Below are positions 25,356 through 38,455 of a stretch of 64,000 bases of DNA, piece by piece; positions within the stretch are counted from its first letter, which is position 1, and each line of letters opens with the position of its first letter. Below the pieces are notes generated by a model, which was not told where the DNA came from, made no database searches, and saw only the letters and a program-made list of their open reading frames with translations. The stretch is from Rotaria sp. Silwood1 (taxonomy: Eukaryota; Rotifera; Eurotatoria; Philodinida; Philodinidae): the NCBI GenBank assembly GCA_905250075.1, contig CAJNOP010000516.1:1-64000 (forward strand), in the 5' to 3' direction. Position numbers and translations under genes: made by a program.

Positions 25356-25750
25356 TATATCTATCCAGCATTTTGGTTCGTTAGATGGCGGCTGTTGTGA
25401 TCTTAAACCCATATACTTGTTATTTCTCTCCGTTAACTGTTCTCATGATAATCGAATTTGTGGCAGCTTCTGGCTTTGTGGCTTTGATGCTATATTCAGA
25501 GTTGTCAAATGTTCTGCTTTGTACCCTTGCTGAGCAACCACATAAGATGGGAATATGGTAAGATATTTACATATCATGTAATCAGTTTGAGAAGGTAAAA
25601 ACCAGAAGATTGGGCAGCCGTGGCTATATCGCTCTTGATTTTAGCAAAAGTTAATATTACCGTCAATTATTTTTTCTGACTTCAGCATAATTATGAGTCA
25701 CACATTGCATACATTTCTATTTTCTCTAAAAGAACTTCTTTGGAAACGGA

Positions 25751-26066
25751 GATGAAGTTAGCACTGGATTCGAGTATTTGCAGCACTGATCGGTCCAGAA
25801 TATGTTCTAGGTAAAAGTCAACATGCTCTATCAAATGATGAAGTCAGATTTAGGATATCTCAAACCATAATTTCAAACTGGTGCTGAAATTACTCCAGGA
25901 TTTCCTATGGACGGCAGAAAAAACTAGCAAGCTTCAATTTATGAAAGATTGATTTGAGATATTGTGAATCTAATCTCACTATTCGATAGAGCCCGTCAAA
26001 TTCTATTTAGAACACATCCTGGATGAATAGGTGCTGGAAATACTCGAATACGATGTTAACTTCACT
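25751..26066. repeat. Imperfect inverted repeat (possible MITE)
   Basis: Left arm about 25,751-25,875 (with TTCGAGTATTTGCAGCAC) and right arm about 25,950-26,066 (reverse complement with TTCGAGTATTTCCAGCAC) match over about 115 bp with roughly a quarter mismatched. The ends were not resolved to a clear TA target duplication. An old palindromic transposon is likely. Confidence 0.45.
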
Positions 26067-28520
26067 TACGTCGTTGGAAGTTAACCAGCTCACATAAAGT
26101 AACTCAACAATGTCTGTTTTATCAGATTTCAACAGTTGCATGTGGAAAAGCTATATACCTGATGGCCCAGATAAAATTGAGCACATGTGTTTTGATTATA
26201 CCTCTCGCTTAGTTATTGCTATAAGACGAATGTCATTTTCAATGAATTCGTCTTGAAATTGTCTACAGAAATTGTATTGAGTGCTGTATTGTATAATACA
26301 AAAGTAAAAGCCTATAGAGATATTTCTGCAGAGATTTCTAATCATCGACTTTCGCCTCACTATTTTCAATGAGAAAATTTTCTTTTTGTTTTTGAGCAGT
26401 TTCCATGCACTAACGTTAGACTAATGTGTTAGTTGTGATGCTTTTAAAAGAGTCCTTTTCCTTTTGGTACATAATGAAGTTAGTTGAAACCTACTTTTTC
26501 TGCACAATGGCAAGATTCCGATTAGCTTCATCAGAAAATAGGAAACAAGGTATCCTTTTCAACCTAGCTCACCCACCGAAGAAAGTTGCTGTATCAATCA
26601 TTTTTTGCTTCAAAATAATGTGATTCTATTGTCAAAACCTTACAACGTGAAGCTACAGAGTTGTTCGAAAATTGTGGTTTCTGAATAAAGAGAAACAAGG
26701 AAGAATTTTCCTTCTGAACAGTTAGTGGTTTTGTGAAAATGGTAAATGCTATTAGCCGATAGAACTTTCAAAGAACTACAAAATCATTATTTCTTCTTTT
26801 TTTGTATGTCAACATATTGGAGATCAAAAATGAAATAACTATATTTTAAGCGAAAAAATCGATTATCTAGGCCGACTGAGACAAAAAGAATGTGTGATAT
26901 ATTTCGAATAGGATGAATTAAATTGATAAGTACTGAAACTAGCGAAAAAAAAAATGTTCGAGCTCTCGTCGCAATTTAAACAGAGTGTATGAATATGTCG
27001 ATATTTTACTAAGAACATTAAATGCTTGCTTGTGTAACTCTGTATTGTAAGAATATTGATTATGAATATCTCTTGCAAATCGAGTAATGATGACTTTTTG
27101 AAGAAAGATGCTTAACATTTTTGTTGTTCTCTATAATACCTTCAAGAAGATCTATGAACAAACTAAATCAATTGAAAATAAATTAGATGGCACAAAAAAT
27201 AGTTTAGCGCAAGAAGAAAAAAGTTGACTCCGAGATACTTCATACGGTTTTGTTTTTCCAAATTCCTGTAACATACCATGTAATCCTATGGAGTCACCGA
27301 AGTCAAACAAAATCAGATGAAATTCCACGTTGTTACATAGATCTAAGAAAATCCAACATCTGATCATCATTTATACTACAATTTTTGCAATACCAATAGT
27401 TTCATGACACAGCAATGACTCTAGAATGTTTTATGATTTTATTGAATCTTGTTGGCCTATATGAAGGTCTATAATTTTATCGATTCAAAGAATTTATCGC
27501 TTCACACAAAATTTTAGGTTTTTGAAAGCAGATGTTTTTCCTTTGTCTAATTTCATGTAGAATTTCTCACTTCAACCAAAGATAGACCAGCATGATGGCC
27601 ACCAGCATGCTTCTCCTTTATTTGATCTCGAGATACCACTGTACTTTAGATTGTTTTAAAAACATTTAATGAACAGTTGAGATCTAATAAAACCAGCTAT
27701 AAATTGTTAAGACGTGCAATGTTTGTAAACTTAAAATGCATATCCAGACATTTTCACTACGAGCATGTATTACACAAATCTATCTAGCTATAATATTAAA
27801 AAGCAATTCATTCTGAGAAGAGCGAGTACTACACGAAGAATATGAATGTAGGTATAGGTCTGCATGAAAGACTCATCCAAACTCGCATTTCATACTTTCA
27901 AGAAGCAAGTGACTTGATTCTCTCTTCATGAAGTTGACAAATAACAAGAGTTGAAAATCACTTTTTTTTGTAGTGATCATCCTTGAAAGTATGTTTTATT
28001 ATGCGACTGACCTTAACTTCACTAACGTTTTTGAAATTCATGTCAAATAAAGTTATTTTAGTGTAAATATACTGGTTTTGATGTCTGCGAGTGCATCTTA
28101 AGTCAATATCAACAAGATCACAACAGGTTAGTTTAATTATTATTATTTTTTTAATATCTTTTGTAATATATCTAGAAAGAAATCCAGATTGAAAAAATGA
28201 CAACTAATATTGAAGACAGAGATCATGATAAATTGAAAAATTTTTTGTATTTGGCACAAAGACTTTTTTTTTAAATTTAAGATCCTTAATCAATTCCAAA
28301 TGATTGAGAGAAAGTAAAAGAAAATAAAGAATTAATTTCAAAATTAACTGAACATGTATCGTTAATGGTTGCTGAAACAAAATCAATGGAATTATAATAA
28401 TCAATTTCAATAAACATCAATATCAGAATATCTCGAAAAATTCATAATAGTATAAGTCTTCTATGGGAGTGGATTTGGGTGTGTAGTTGTTTGTGGGTTC
28501 GAAAATATTCACACCAACTC
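26067..28520. other. Intergenic, nothing recognised
   Basis: AT-rich sequence with only short random frames on both strands. No RNA gene or clear repeat seen. Confidence 0.45.
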
Positions 28521-29999
28521 TTATTCATAGCAATCCAATAAATGTACTGACAAACTATTAAGCGCTTCATAAACCTTCGTTGATACTTCATTAGATATGC
28601 TCATATCACCATTGAAGAGTATAACTACGCCTATAGTTCGTTTTTCATTAGCTAACATTGTAGCTGTGACACCTGCCGACGATCCTTAATGTCCGATCAA
28701 ACGTCGACCTCGAAACGTTTGCCAGTTCCATATTAAATCGAATTGAACTTGAGTATTTTCATCAGGAATAACTTGAATCATTTCATCAACCGCTGAGGAA
28801 TTAGCAAAAACTGATGGAAAACGATTGAGAAATGATTGAAGATAAATCGATAATATATGAGCTAATGTGCGAAGAAGACCAGCTGAATAATTAGCATTAA
28901 CAAAAAAAAAGGGACTTTAAACCAGTCCGAATCATTACTGACCTAATAAAAAGCCATCTTCAATGAATAATATTCAGAAGAAATGTTCGATGATATTGCA
29001 TCAATGATCTTTACAAGTTAATCGACACTTGTAATTAAAGACATGTATCTTATTCTTACGGCAATATATATATCTATTTTACCGATAAGAATAAAATGAG
29101 TCAAAAGTGGATTCACGCTATTTGAAAGGTCTCGATACAATATTCAAACTGATGTAATTCTCTTAACATACATATGACACTAGATATTTCCTCTGTCACT
29201 ATCAGAATATTGCATTGATTCTATACATTTACAGAAAAATTGCATGTATAATAACGAACTCACTTTGGTAAAATTCAGTTCTGGTAATCTGCTTTGCATT
29301 GTTTCAAGCCATGACGTATTACATATATAATGTTCGACCAGATCATTTTTTCTCTCTTGAAAATCGCTTAATCGATAACTTGCGTGTTTTCTAGTAGTAC
29401 CCTATGGTTCAAGAATTTTTTCATGCACATATTGTTCAAATGATCTATGAATAATTTGTTCGATAATCAGGGTAGCTAAACTGGCACCAACAGTTGAATA
29501 ATGTTGCTCTATTCCTGATGGTTTTGGTGAAATCATCATTAGACGAGAAATGTGTTAGATCTTCGGCAAAATTTGACCCAATACCCGATGTAGGTGAAAG
29601 AATATGTCTCATGGTAATAGTATGATTTGGATATAATGGATGATGAACTCTCATTCCTGGAGCAAGGTAGTGATTGAGGTTGGCATCGAGATCGAGAAGA
29701 TGCTGTTCAACTAGTTGCATTGCAGAAACAGGGATGAATGTTTTCGAGATGGAAACTAAGAGAAAGATCGATTTGATCGGATCAACTGGAAGATTTTCAC
29801 AAAAAATCGGAGGCTTCGTTGAACCAAACCCTTGTTCATAAAGAATATAAGTGGCATTCACCACCACTGTTGCTACACCTGCTATGTAAGCATCAATAAG
29901 AGAACGTTCTACTTCTGTTTTCGAGGGCGAACATTCTAAAATATTAGTTCTTACATGTACCAAAACAAGTAGAAAAACCAGAGCAAATACGATTGTCAT
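28521..29999 (-). pseudogene. Serine beta-lactamase-like (class C/LACTB-type) pseudogene
   Basis: Penicillin-binding/beta-lactamase-fold hydrolase family, likely secreted. Reading starts at 29,999 with a hydrophobic signal-like segment (ALVFLLVLVHV). The SxxK nucleophile motif SISK is near residue 83, then MRHILSPTSGIGSN. The frame then shifts near 29,530, after which the KPSGIEQHYSTVGASL segment (the Tyr box region) continues in another frame. An in-frame TAG at 29,402-29,404 replaces the residue after EP in an EP-x-G motif. After an intron (donor GTGAGT at 29,273, likely acceptor near 28,886), the last exon has the His-x-Gly box as GH-stop-GSSAG, with TAA at 28,686-28,688. It ends TAA at 28,521-28,523. 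One frameshift plus two stops make this a pseudogene in this assembly. Confidence 0.75.
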
Positions 30000-32143
30000 C
30001 TTGCAAAACCTGATCGATGAATTAGTTTCGACTTTCTCAGATATTTATCGAAAAATTGAAGATCACATGGAAGAAAAAGAATTATGTATTATTTGCTATA
30101 AGTTTTAGAAAAAAACCTTTTAATTATTATCAACGGATAATGATTATTAATATTTTCGCTTTTCATATCATTCGATCATTGATCTGATGATATTTATGTG
30201 TCCATAGGTTGAATCAACTAGAGAAAAGGATTTGAACTGAATTATATATGAACTGGTGAATAATAAACACGGTCAGATTACTCTTATCTTTAATAATTAG
30301 TCTATGATCTATTTCCCATGTAGAAAAAGTCCCGTAGGATAATCCAAAATGACTGTATTATCTTTGATGATTGTACTTTTCATCGTTTATAATCGATGAA
30401 ATTTGATTAAAAATAAGCACAATAATCGATTGAAGAAAAATGTCCACAGTCAAGAAGACCCGAGTATTTCGAATTTATATGAGTATTTAGCTCATCAAGT
30501 TGATAAAAAAAAGAGCAATTATTATCATCAAAAGAAATGAAGAAGATATCTATTTGATCTATTTAATTTATATTTTTTTCATGTATTTTTCTTTGAATTA
30601 CAAATTGACTGTATCGAGAGCATGTCGCAAGGGGGCAACTCTTCATTATGAATAAAGAATACATTGAGAAATATATTTTTGGAAAAAAATGACCATGTTG
30701 TTGTTGATCAGCAATCTTTGTCTTGTTCATGTTTTCTCGTTTTGCTGATCGAATGTAACAGTCACATTGGATATGGCAAGCAGCAGAGACAATAGAAAGA
30801 TCCCATAAATTGCTGAGCATCTTTCAACGCTAAGTCATGGAAATTTTGTCATTGTAGATGATGTCTAACGTTTATTATCACAGCGTACTTGGTCATTGTG
30901 TCACACTCTTTTCCAGACATCTTGTGCGCGTCACAATTCTTCGGATTCTGAATAGCAAGTACCTTTGTTATATTTGACATTATCTCCAGCACATTTTTGA
31001 AAGTTCAATATATATATTTACGATGCCATTCAGCTAGAGAGTAGAAATTCCTCGAGAGTAATTATCTTTATTTTGATAAAATCTAACTTTTTTCATTCTT
31101 TCTCGTTTTTAATGAAAGCGTTCGTCATTCGGTAGAAAAGAATCGCGAAATAGTCGAAGGTTTCACTTGAAGAAATATTTAAAAAAAAAATAACAAGTTA
31201 TCGTACATTTATTTACTAAATGTAGAAGGTTCCTTGGAAATCTTGGTCATGAACACTACTATAGGTGCGTAAAATCACCAGCTATTTGGTATATGACCGT
31301 TCAAGTTCAACAGTTCCTGTGAACTTAATCGAAGAAATGAATCTCTGGCACATGCTCAAATGAAGTTGAAATAGTAAAATATGCAATTTATTCCAAATGA
31401 AGATGGTGATCAGATTCAAGATGTGAATGTAGATGTTATTGAAGAGAAGGTCCACACCCACACTGCAATACAATAAAAGATTGTGATTGTATATTTGCTT
31501 ATCAAAATGATGATATTACTCTTGATGAACTCTTTAATGTGTTACTCTATGGTGTCGCGAAAAATATTGTGTGGAAAAGAAAAAAAAATGATTGATTATT
31601 TTCATTTATACCTTGGACATTTGGTTAATTTATTTATAATGTCAATCACACTGCATGAGCGTCTTATCGTTTTTATTATTGGTCAAGATGCTCATGTTAA
31701 TAATTTTTTGTTTTCTCAATATTTTTCTTTCGACATTTTGCTTCTCAAAATAATTTCCATTCGATTTTTTTCTATTGAGAATTTATTTTTTTCTTCGCTT
31801 TTTTCTCTTCTGTTTTTTTCTTTTGTGTATTTTTTTTCACCATGCCTTATAGTTCAAGGACAATATTATTACTATTATTCTATCGTTTCTTTCTTTTCGA
31901 TTTGATTGATTATTCAAAAGCAAGAATTAGAAACAGCGAATTGATTTGTACAATAGACATATGTGTCGATCTACTTTCCAATTGATTTAAGCACACCCAC
32001 ACCCGCGCCCCGATTAATATTCCATCTACGGTTAATTAGCTTAGTTATCAATCCTTGTATCTTTATACAAAAAAATAAATAAAGAACTTTTGTATCATGT
32101 GCTAAGTAAACTAGTCTGTTTCTCTTCATATGTTCTTTTCGGT
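30000..32143. other. Intergenic, nothing recognised
   Basis: Between two minus-strand genes. Contains a T-rich region around 31,500-31,900 giving a low-complexity hydrophobic frame that I do not regard as coding. Short CACACCCACACC-type tracts occur at 31,452 and 31,991. Confidence 0.45.
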
Positions 32144-34140
32144 TCATGTTGATGTGAATCTGTCCAGCAAGAGATTCAGTCTATTATCCATAGCTTGTAT
32201 TGCGCCCTTCATATCTTTCAGCATATTTTCGACCTGATCGATTTTTGATGTCATGGAAGCCACTTTTGCTTCTATTTCTAAGCTTCTTGTGCTTGTATCA
32301 CGATGAGCAATCATCAATTCAGCAGGACCAATAACATTATCTGCTAATTGCCGTTTTGTTTGTTTGATTTGTTGAATACTAGATACTTCTTCGAAAAGTT
32401 TTCGTTGAGCATTCGCATACTCGATGGATCGTTGCTTGTCACTTCTAGTCAGTCGCCAAGATTTCATTGCATTTTTAATAATATTAGCAGCATGGTATTT
32501 CTGTGCTTTGGCCAATTCGATATTGAGAACGAAATTGTAGATGTATTTTTCCCATCGACTGAGTAGCAGTTTTTGTGAGAGCACGGCAATCAAAAAAGCA
32601 CTGGTCATCACACCAATGCTAGCAGTTATCGTAGCCACAGCTAATAATAATCAAAGATTAAATTGATTGATTTTATTGCTTTTCTTCTTAAGAACAAAAT
32701 AGATGAATCAAAATAAATAAAACTATCTAAAGTTTCCTCTTGACAATGGATCAAGAGTGATTTTAATTAGAATTATCTTCTATGATCTCAGTTTCTCAAG
32801 CACACTATTGACGCTCAAGGATAAACGTCGCTTTGTCGTTCGGTTGAATTTATTATTGACACCTCTATTGACCCCCAAGGGAGTCTATTTTCTATCTTAC
32901 ACTTCATTGAAATTAGATAGTGTTAGACAAGAATTTATCTGAGTTGATAATCTTGAACCTACCTCGTCCACAGTATGTGGAAGGTATCAGATCGCCATAA
33001 CCTAGAGAAAAAAAAGCCATATGCTTCTATTTGAGAAGATCATGTATAAAACTTACCGACAGTAGTAAATAAGGTCAGAAATAGCCATATTGCATTCGCT
33101 ATGGGTAAATGTTGATGAGTAGTCGTATAGTTACATGCTCGCATTGACCAACTTCCAATACAAAGCATTAGTATAAAAAAAATTACCAAACAAAATGCGG
33201 GTGATTGTTCGAGATAAGCTTTAATGATAAAGAAAAAATTGATCGGAACTTTATTCAGATAACCGAGAGATCGTGACGATGAATTTTGCAGAAAACGTGA
33301 ATGGAAGGTAATTACACGACACAATAAATATAATCGAGCAAACACTGTTAATATATCCAAACGACATAATACGTATTTCAAACTGAAGCTCTCTACTTAC
33401 TAGGCAACCCAAGTGCGACATCCACGGGTATAAATGATAACGGGATCGAGGTTGACACAGACACTGTTGAGTTGACATGGTTTATTTCAGATATGAAACT
33501 ACTATGGGCAGCAAATCCACGTGGAAACGGATGAATCACACAGATCAAAATTTCCACGATGATTTGGACGATTCTTGAACGAGTTAATGCCACATACCAA
33601 TGCTGAATTGAGTTATTCACATTATAAAGAATCATATCTAAATAATGATAATACATAATAAGAACAATCAGGATAATAGTAGAGATTGTAATAATCAGTT
33701 TGATCAACCAACTGGCATATGTTTCATGATGATCGAGCGAAACAAAAGTTAGTTCATTTTCACACACCATCAAAACAATGCCTGACAATGCAACAAAACA
33801 CATGATATCGTTCACCACAGAGCTACAATTCACCAAATACGTAAAATATGAGGTAATAGTAAATAACTCACCATTTTTTTTGTAATTGTTTGCGCTTGGT
33901 TAACCGACGACTGACATCTGTAAGCATATCAGTCTTGTCCGTGTGTCGGGATTTCTTCGATTTTTGATGACGTTTTTCTTGAGGAACAGTTTCATCATTC
34001 TTCATTAATGATCTTTTAGACAGAGAATTCAAAGGTATCATCGTCGATGATAACGCTATTGTCTCGCGTGGTTCAGTGTAGTTCGTTTTTGTTCTTGGAT
34101 TGGTGATTAGTCGTGTACGAGGACTTTCACTTGAAGCCAT
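32144..34140 (-). CDS. SK-type small-conductance calcium-activated potassium channel, five exons
   Basis: Plasma-membrane potassium channel of the KCNN family, gated by calmodulin-bound calcium. Exons 34140-33872, 33822-33401, 33344-33057, 33001-32963 and 32640-32144 total 1,515 nt, 504 residues plus stop, all in phase. Introns are 49, 56, 55 and 322 bp. The N-terminus (about 95 residues) is basic and Ser/Thr-rich. S1-S4 follow, with IHPFPRG typical of SK; S4-S5 reads MFARLYLLCRVITFHS; then SSRSLGYLNKVP. The filter is TTVGYGDLIPSTYCGR, with GYGD encoded mostly by the 39-nt fourth exon. After S6, KLLLSRWEKYIYNFVLN and ANIIKNAMKSW form the calmodulin-binding region, followed by a coiled coil to the end. 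The 56-bp intron is needed: reading straight through gives a stop at 33,393. No damage seen. Confidence 0.9.
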
Positions 34141-35519
34141 TTATGGATGAAATCACTCAAATAGATGCGTTATTCTTCTGCGTTTTACTTTACGATAATA
34201 ATCTAAAAGATATCAATAGAAATTCTTCCCTGGTTTAGTATAATTACAGATTCAGATAATCATTAAGCAATGCAAATCATCGATCTTTCATCAATTATTT
34301 GTCATTCTCACGATTTTTTTGTGTCCTACTTAGAACAAAGATACTTTTACTTATCATCGCGCATACAAACAAAATTACGAATTACTTCACTAAAATCATC
34401 AATGAAGAAATGAAGGATTACATATTTAGGCTTACCTTTCTCTTATGAAACACGTGGATAATGTGCGAAGAAAAATAACTCGCCTTATCATGGTGTGTAA
34501 AAAATGGCAATTTTCATTACTCTGTTCTTGACGTGCAGATTCACACTTAACAAGATGTACATAAAAGAGGAGAGAATTTATGGATTTTTGTTTATATGTT
34601 GCACTAGCATCGATAGGGGAGATATTTTGGAATCATACGACGCATTGGAAAATTGACTTTCAATATTTGTTTGCTCATACACACTGATATAATGATAAAG
34701 TGAAGGATGAAAAAAAATCACCTTGTATCATCCATGTGCAAACAATATAGTAATGATCGAATAGTCAGCATATTTTTGCTTGTAAGCTCTAAATAAAACA
34801 TGGCCAGGTGAAATTTTTCATTTGATCCCCATTTTTATATGTAAGAAGAGAATAGAAGATATTGTTATAAAATTAGACGTATTCAAAACAATATTCGTAA
34901 CACTATTGATTCATTGTATAACTGTATTGATGAAACAATGTCGAATGATCAAAGTTTCTTGATTTAAGTGCAATCAGGTTTACTCTTTATCTAAATCGAT
35001 CAACAGATTTATTATATTGCTCTATAATAATTTACTGTAAGAAGGACAAATAAAAATTCGGATAATTTTACCTGAGGTGTGGAACAGTACGAAGTGAAAA
35101 TCTGTAGAAGATAGATTTCTGAAAATTTATTTTGATACAAAACTATTTAATAGAATTTTTTAGTGAAATAGGTGAGTTTATGATCGACACCCCAACCGTA
35201 GCTATTTACCATGTAACAAGAACGTAGACTAAAACGCATCACACCAAGGTTAAGTGCGAATATACTACTCTTACAGTATCAGTCTTTACAGCTGAAATAA
35301 TCAAAATCTTCAAACAGATGAAAAAAAAAATTGTAGCACTAAAGATGCTATCATTGAGATTCAATCGTTCAACTCTTGTTGTTTTCAGCTTAGTACAATC
35401 AGCTTTGTAATCGGTGAAATCGAGACGCTTTTATACTTGAAAATATACATTATTCTCACAAAAGTTTTTCATAATACAGGAAAATTATTTTTAAAAAATT
35501 AAATTATAATAAAATTCAA
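34141..35519. other. Upstream of the SK channel gene, nothing recognised
   Basis: Should contain the SK promoter on the minus strand near 34,150-34,250. No clear core promoter motif or other gene recognised. Confidence 0.45.
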
Positions 35520-36400
35520 TATGTAGGAATATTGCTCTTTATTATTTATAATGACGAGTTGTAATCGATAAGGTATTTCGTCTATCATTTTTGCATATTT
35601 TTCTTTCAATACATCTCATACATTTTCGACTCTTCCTACATCAGCATATTTAGCAACACAATCTACTGGTTCTATACGTTAATTAAATAATTGTGTAATT
35701 ATATTTCTTACTAATGAAATTCAAGGTTTTTGATCTTGATCATTCTGAGTAATGACTATAGTTTAAGTTTTCTAAATGTTTGCTTACTTGCTAGAGTTGC
35801 TTTTTGCTTTAAAAATTTCTCATATAACTACTTGGTTAAATATACTTGTTTTCGTCTGTCCACTATTTAAAGTACGTTGTTATTCTAATCAATCACTAAC
35901 ACTGATTGAACCATGTAATGGAATGAGACTCTATGATAATATTGCACCTCAAAATATAACACCTCGTTAAAATTTATTTATTTGTTTGTGTATCAATTAA
36001 ACCTACTTCAATTTCTTCACCTTCATCACTCCATACTCCGTCACTTCTGTTATTATGAAAATCTTGAAGAGTGAATCAATCTGAGAAATCAAAATTCACA
36101 GTATCATTCTATTTCGATTTTTGCACATTAACCACGCTGTAATTTATCAAAATCATTTAGGTTTTGTGCCTTTTTGTACTACCTTAGTTTTAGCTTTTTA
36201 GACGCTCAATATGCAAGAGCTGTAGGTGATATAAATTGTTCTCTTTTGGCATTAACCTCTGCTTTTCTAATAAAAGTTCCCTTTTTCAGTCAAAATCTTT
36301 ACTAACATTGTATCGAAATTCAGATGTTATAACTGTTACAGCACGACTAGATCATTTCTTATCATTACTTGTCCCTCTTTTTAATATTTATGATTGATGA
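35520..36400 (-). pseudogene. Possible decayed protein-coding region, unrecognised
   Basis: Read on the minus strand, several stretches have protein-like composition separated by isolated stops, such as GVWSDEGEEIEVGL near 36,020, KAEVNAKREQFISPTALAY near 36,250 and KYAKMIDEIPYRLQLVIINN near 35,560. The stops often look like single-base changes of sense codons. I do not recognise the family and cannot exclude chance. Confidence 0.25.
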
Positions 36401-37668
36401 TTGTCAAACAATTAATAATTTAAACTTCATGAAGTATCACAACTTTAAATGAAGCGCGTGAGTAATGAACATTTAAGATAACATTGGTCATTAAAATTGA
36501 AGAATTTTAGATATATATATGCGTTCTTATATAATTAAAATAATTCTTCGCCATACGTCATGATTGAGTAAGAAATAAAGGTATCACCATAATCAAATAC
36601 ACAAGTTTATGTATTTGTATGTCGTCTATACATTTCAATACTAGTTTTAGATGCAGAGCTAAAATTTTGCGAAATTAAAGATCTTACTTAGATATATACG
36701 TATGCGATAAAACTTTCACTCTTATACGTCAAAAAACGTCTGAAAAATGTCATTCACAATTTATTCTCACTCTTACTAGTAGTCTTTGTGAAATCACAGT
36801 AAACCTTAATATAATTTTGGGGTATATATGTTGTTTTACTTAGAAAACTAATCGTCTTGTCAAGTTATCTAAAGAGTTTTTCCTTAAAATTTTTGAATAT
36901 CTTGATAATTGTGCTATAATTCATCTTTTTTTCGGAATTTTCATTTCTGCTTTGGCTATCCTGTAACTAGTTTGCCTATGCTGCTGAACTTAAGTTTCCT
37001 TTATGATGTACTACATTTATTATTATTTAATTACGAAAAACACCGTTGTTGCAAATAAATACCAAAATATTTTATCATATCTGAGCATAATTGAAACATC
37101 TAATATATTTCATGAGTCAATTAATATTAATTCATTTATTTATCTCGAATCATTTACTTTGAGTATCAATGATTTACAAGAGTGAAATGGATTTTTCAAT
37201 CTATTTTCTTTACTTTGTGCCATCTCATTAGCCATTCATCATCGTAATCCTTTGGATTCTATAAATAATGGATACCTTTAAATAATCTCTTTACCTAAAT
37301 AAAAATACATAAAACTCTCATGTAAAGCTGCTTCAAAATTAAGTTTATTATAATTAGCTACGAATAACGAATATAATCCTATCTATCGACGACAAAATGG
37401 TTGAGAATCGTAGTTTTCATATAAAAAAATCAAAATTAAGATAAAAAAATCTCTTTTGGATATTTTTAGATAGCGGAAGTCTAGCTGTACAAAATGCATA
37501 TAAACGTCCAATATTGAGAAACAACACGTGAATAAATTGCCTGAGTCTTTTCAATACATGCTTGAACAGTATTTAACTATAGGGCATTCTTTATTGTCGA
37601 TTGCGTATTTCTTATTTTTATTCTACTTCTCTACGTTGTTCAGTCAAGAGTGATCGATAATACTCGAA
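36401..37668. other. Intergenic, nothing recognised
   Basis: AT-rich spacer with no supported gene or repeat. Confidence 0.4.
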
Positions 37669-38455
37669 ATGCACTCACTAAGTGTCGAAAAGCGCTGGTA
37701 TATCATCAGTCAGTGGAGAACAGGTTCTCTAAATGTCAAACACACATCATGTTTTCTCCATTGTCACATTAATACAGTATATCGAACCATTAATCGCTAT
37801 CGTTCTCATCGTAATGTGAACCATCGACACAGTTCTGGTCGCCCGCCTGCTCTCGACCTAACCCAAAATAAAAAAACTCGATCAAACCATTCAAAAACAT
37901 CGATCCGCTACTGTTGCTAAATTATTGTCACTCACATAATTTTATGCGACCGAACGAATGATACAACGCTATCGAATTTCTCTTGGTTACCGTCCACGAA
38001 GATCTGCCGTCGAGGTGAAAACCAACAATAAGAATGAAGAAAGTCGATATCGATTTGCTGAATTACATCATCGGGCCAACATCAAAAAATACATTTTTGA
38101 AGATGAATGTTATATGGGATTGAGGGGCACAACACCGATTGTTTGGTGCAAACTAGGTGAACCAACACTCAAGAAAGAACTTTCGTCGTTACGGGCGCAT
38201 GTCAATTTAATTGGTTTTATTTGGTGGAACGGTTACGTTTTTTGTCGATTCGATAATTGGTTAAAAAGTGATACATATCGTGACACAGTGAATGAAGCTT
38301 TATCCGGAAAGAATACGAGATTTCAAGGAATATTCATATGTTTCTGATGGAGTTTGATGGCACCGAAGAATTGAATTCCGAGGATGGTGCGAAGAAAATA
38401 ATATTAAATTATGCGAATGGCCTGATTATAGGCCAGATTTCAATATCCTATTCGT
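37669..38455 (+). pseudogene. Tc1/mariner (IS630 superfamily) transposase relic
   Basis: Begins with a helix-turn-helix part (SVEKRWYIISQWRTGS, then RNVNHRHSSGRPPALDL), shifts frame near 37,900, and continues MIQRYRISLGYRPRRSAVEV. The first catalytic Asp is in IFEDECYMGL. The second is in VSDGV-stop-WHR, where TGA interrupts the frame near 38,350. The third region is WPDYRPDFN, after which the frame is damaged where the final acidic residue is expected. Several disabling changes, so not active. Terminal inverted repeats were not identified. Confidence 0.75.

Noticed and set aside
31483..31905. Long hydrophobic plus-strand frame, Phe/Ser rich
   Set aside because: T-rich low-complexity DNA; no recognisable domain or splice context.
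33251..33478. Alternative minus-strand frame between the SK channel exons
   Set aside because: The 56-bp intron 33400-33345 joins the homologous SK segments in phase; this frame runs through that intron and has no channel similarity.
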